Shown here: one piece after another, positions 63,978 to 64,000 of the stretch
Numbering within the stretch: the stretch's first letter is position 1
Layout of the letters: the number at the start of each line of letters is the position of its first letter
Assembly (NCBI RefSeq): GCF_041080675.1
Contig: NZ_CP163520.1
Span: 2,728,001 to 2,792,000, forward strand
Origin: Streptomyces sp. cg36
GTDB lineage: Bacteria > Actinomycetota > Actinomycetes > Streptomycetales > Streptomycetaceae
Direction: 5' to 3'
Length of the DNA stretch: 64,000 nucleotides
Translations under genes and position numbers: made by a program
The notes under the pieces: model-generated
Database searches by the model: none
Told to the model about the DNA's origin: nothing
Seen by the model: the letters and a program-made list of their open reading frames with translations, nothing else

Positions 63978-64000
63978 TCAGACCTCGTACGGCTGGACGA
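63978..64000 (-). CDS. 3' end of a third AIM24-like gene
   Basis: Seven codons remain, ending VQPYEV and a stop. VQP at this place matches the VVQPSE end of the other two AIM24 proteins, so it is very likely a third copy; the gap to copy 2 is 13 nt. Confidence 0.6.

Overview
This window is chromosomal DNA from a Streptomyces or very close actinomycete. The G+C content is very high, GTG and TTG starts are common, and many genes are Streptomyces hallmarks: sigR-rsrA, the dasABC/dasR/nagB aminosugar regulon, wblE, a SigH-type sigma factor with its UshX/PrsH-like partner, a B12-riboswitch nrdAB operon and a CatR/catalase pair. All calls come from reading the sequence and from family knowledge; no database search was run.

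Layout, left to right. 1-2.1 kb: the end of a DHFR-like reductase, a divergent TetR gene sharing a 38-bp palindrome with it, and a GNAT enzyme. 2.2-5.1 kb: a polyprenyl synthase next to a family 2B (cyclic-nucleotide-domain) encapsulin whose shell gene is split into two ORFs by a 4-nt GTGA overlap. 5.2-7.0 kb: nsrR and hmp, each behind an NsrR-like 23-bp box. 7.2-10.5 kb: an amidase, then a scar with a truncated PLP-enzyme 5' end, a decayed serine recombinase, an XRE-type gene and an intact PLP-enzyme gene. 10.7-18.3 kb: a Na+/H+ antiporter, a UBP zinc-finger protein, ushX-sigH, a diacylglycerol kinase, wblE and a sensor kinase with a dre-like site upstream. 18.6-20.3 kb: a TetR/SDR pair with flanking repeats.

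20.6-29.4 kb is the aminosugar/chitin region: SIS-domain enzyme, nagB, a GH3 hexosaminidase, dasC, dasB, dasA and dasR, with several 16-bp DasR boxes. A 930-bp repeat-filled inverted structure separates the convergent nagB and GH3 genes. 29.5-31.4 kb holds a DUF3311/MctP-type transporter pair. 31.5-36 kb holds a cobalamin riboswitch, nrdA, nrdB and, facing them, peptide deformylase. 36-40 kb holds a TPR protein and two membrane HD-domain proteins. 40-43.5 kb holds rsrA, sigR (with a self-regulated upstream promoter), a hydrolase, an SRAP protein and an M50-type membrane protease.

43.5-48.7 kb: aroA, rsgA, an SMR transporter, a TetR gene, hisN and a CBS protein. 48.8-53.2 kb: catalase, its Fur-family regulator, and two almost identical initiator tRNA genes flanking a Sel1-repeat protein. 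53.2-64 kb: a UPF0182 membrane protein, a PPA1309-type protein, a PDZ/Lon-like protease, a 56-residue membrane protein, moaE, an epimerase-like protein, a zinc-metalloprotease-like protein, a NUDIX hydrolase and a tandem AIM24 array running off the right edge.

Themes are redox and nitrosative stress control (NsrR, SigR/RsrA, catalase, WblE), nutrient sensing (DasR, B12) and general housekeeping. The least ordinary parts are the split encapsulin with its likely terpenoid-precursor cargo, the recombinase scar, the giant inverted repeat and the repeated AIM24 genes.
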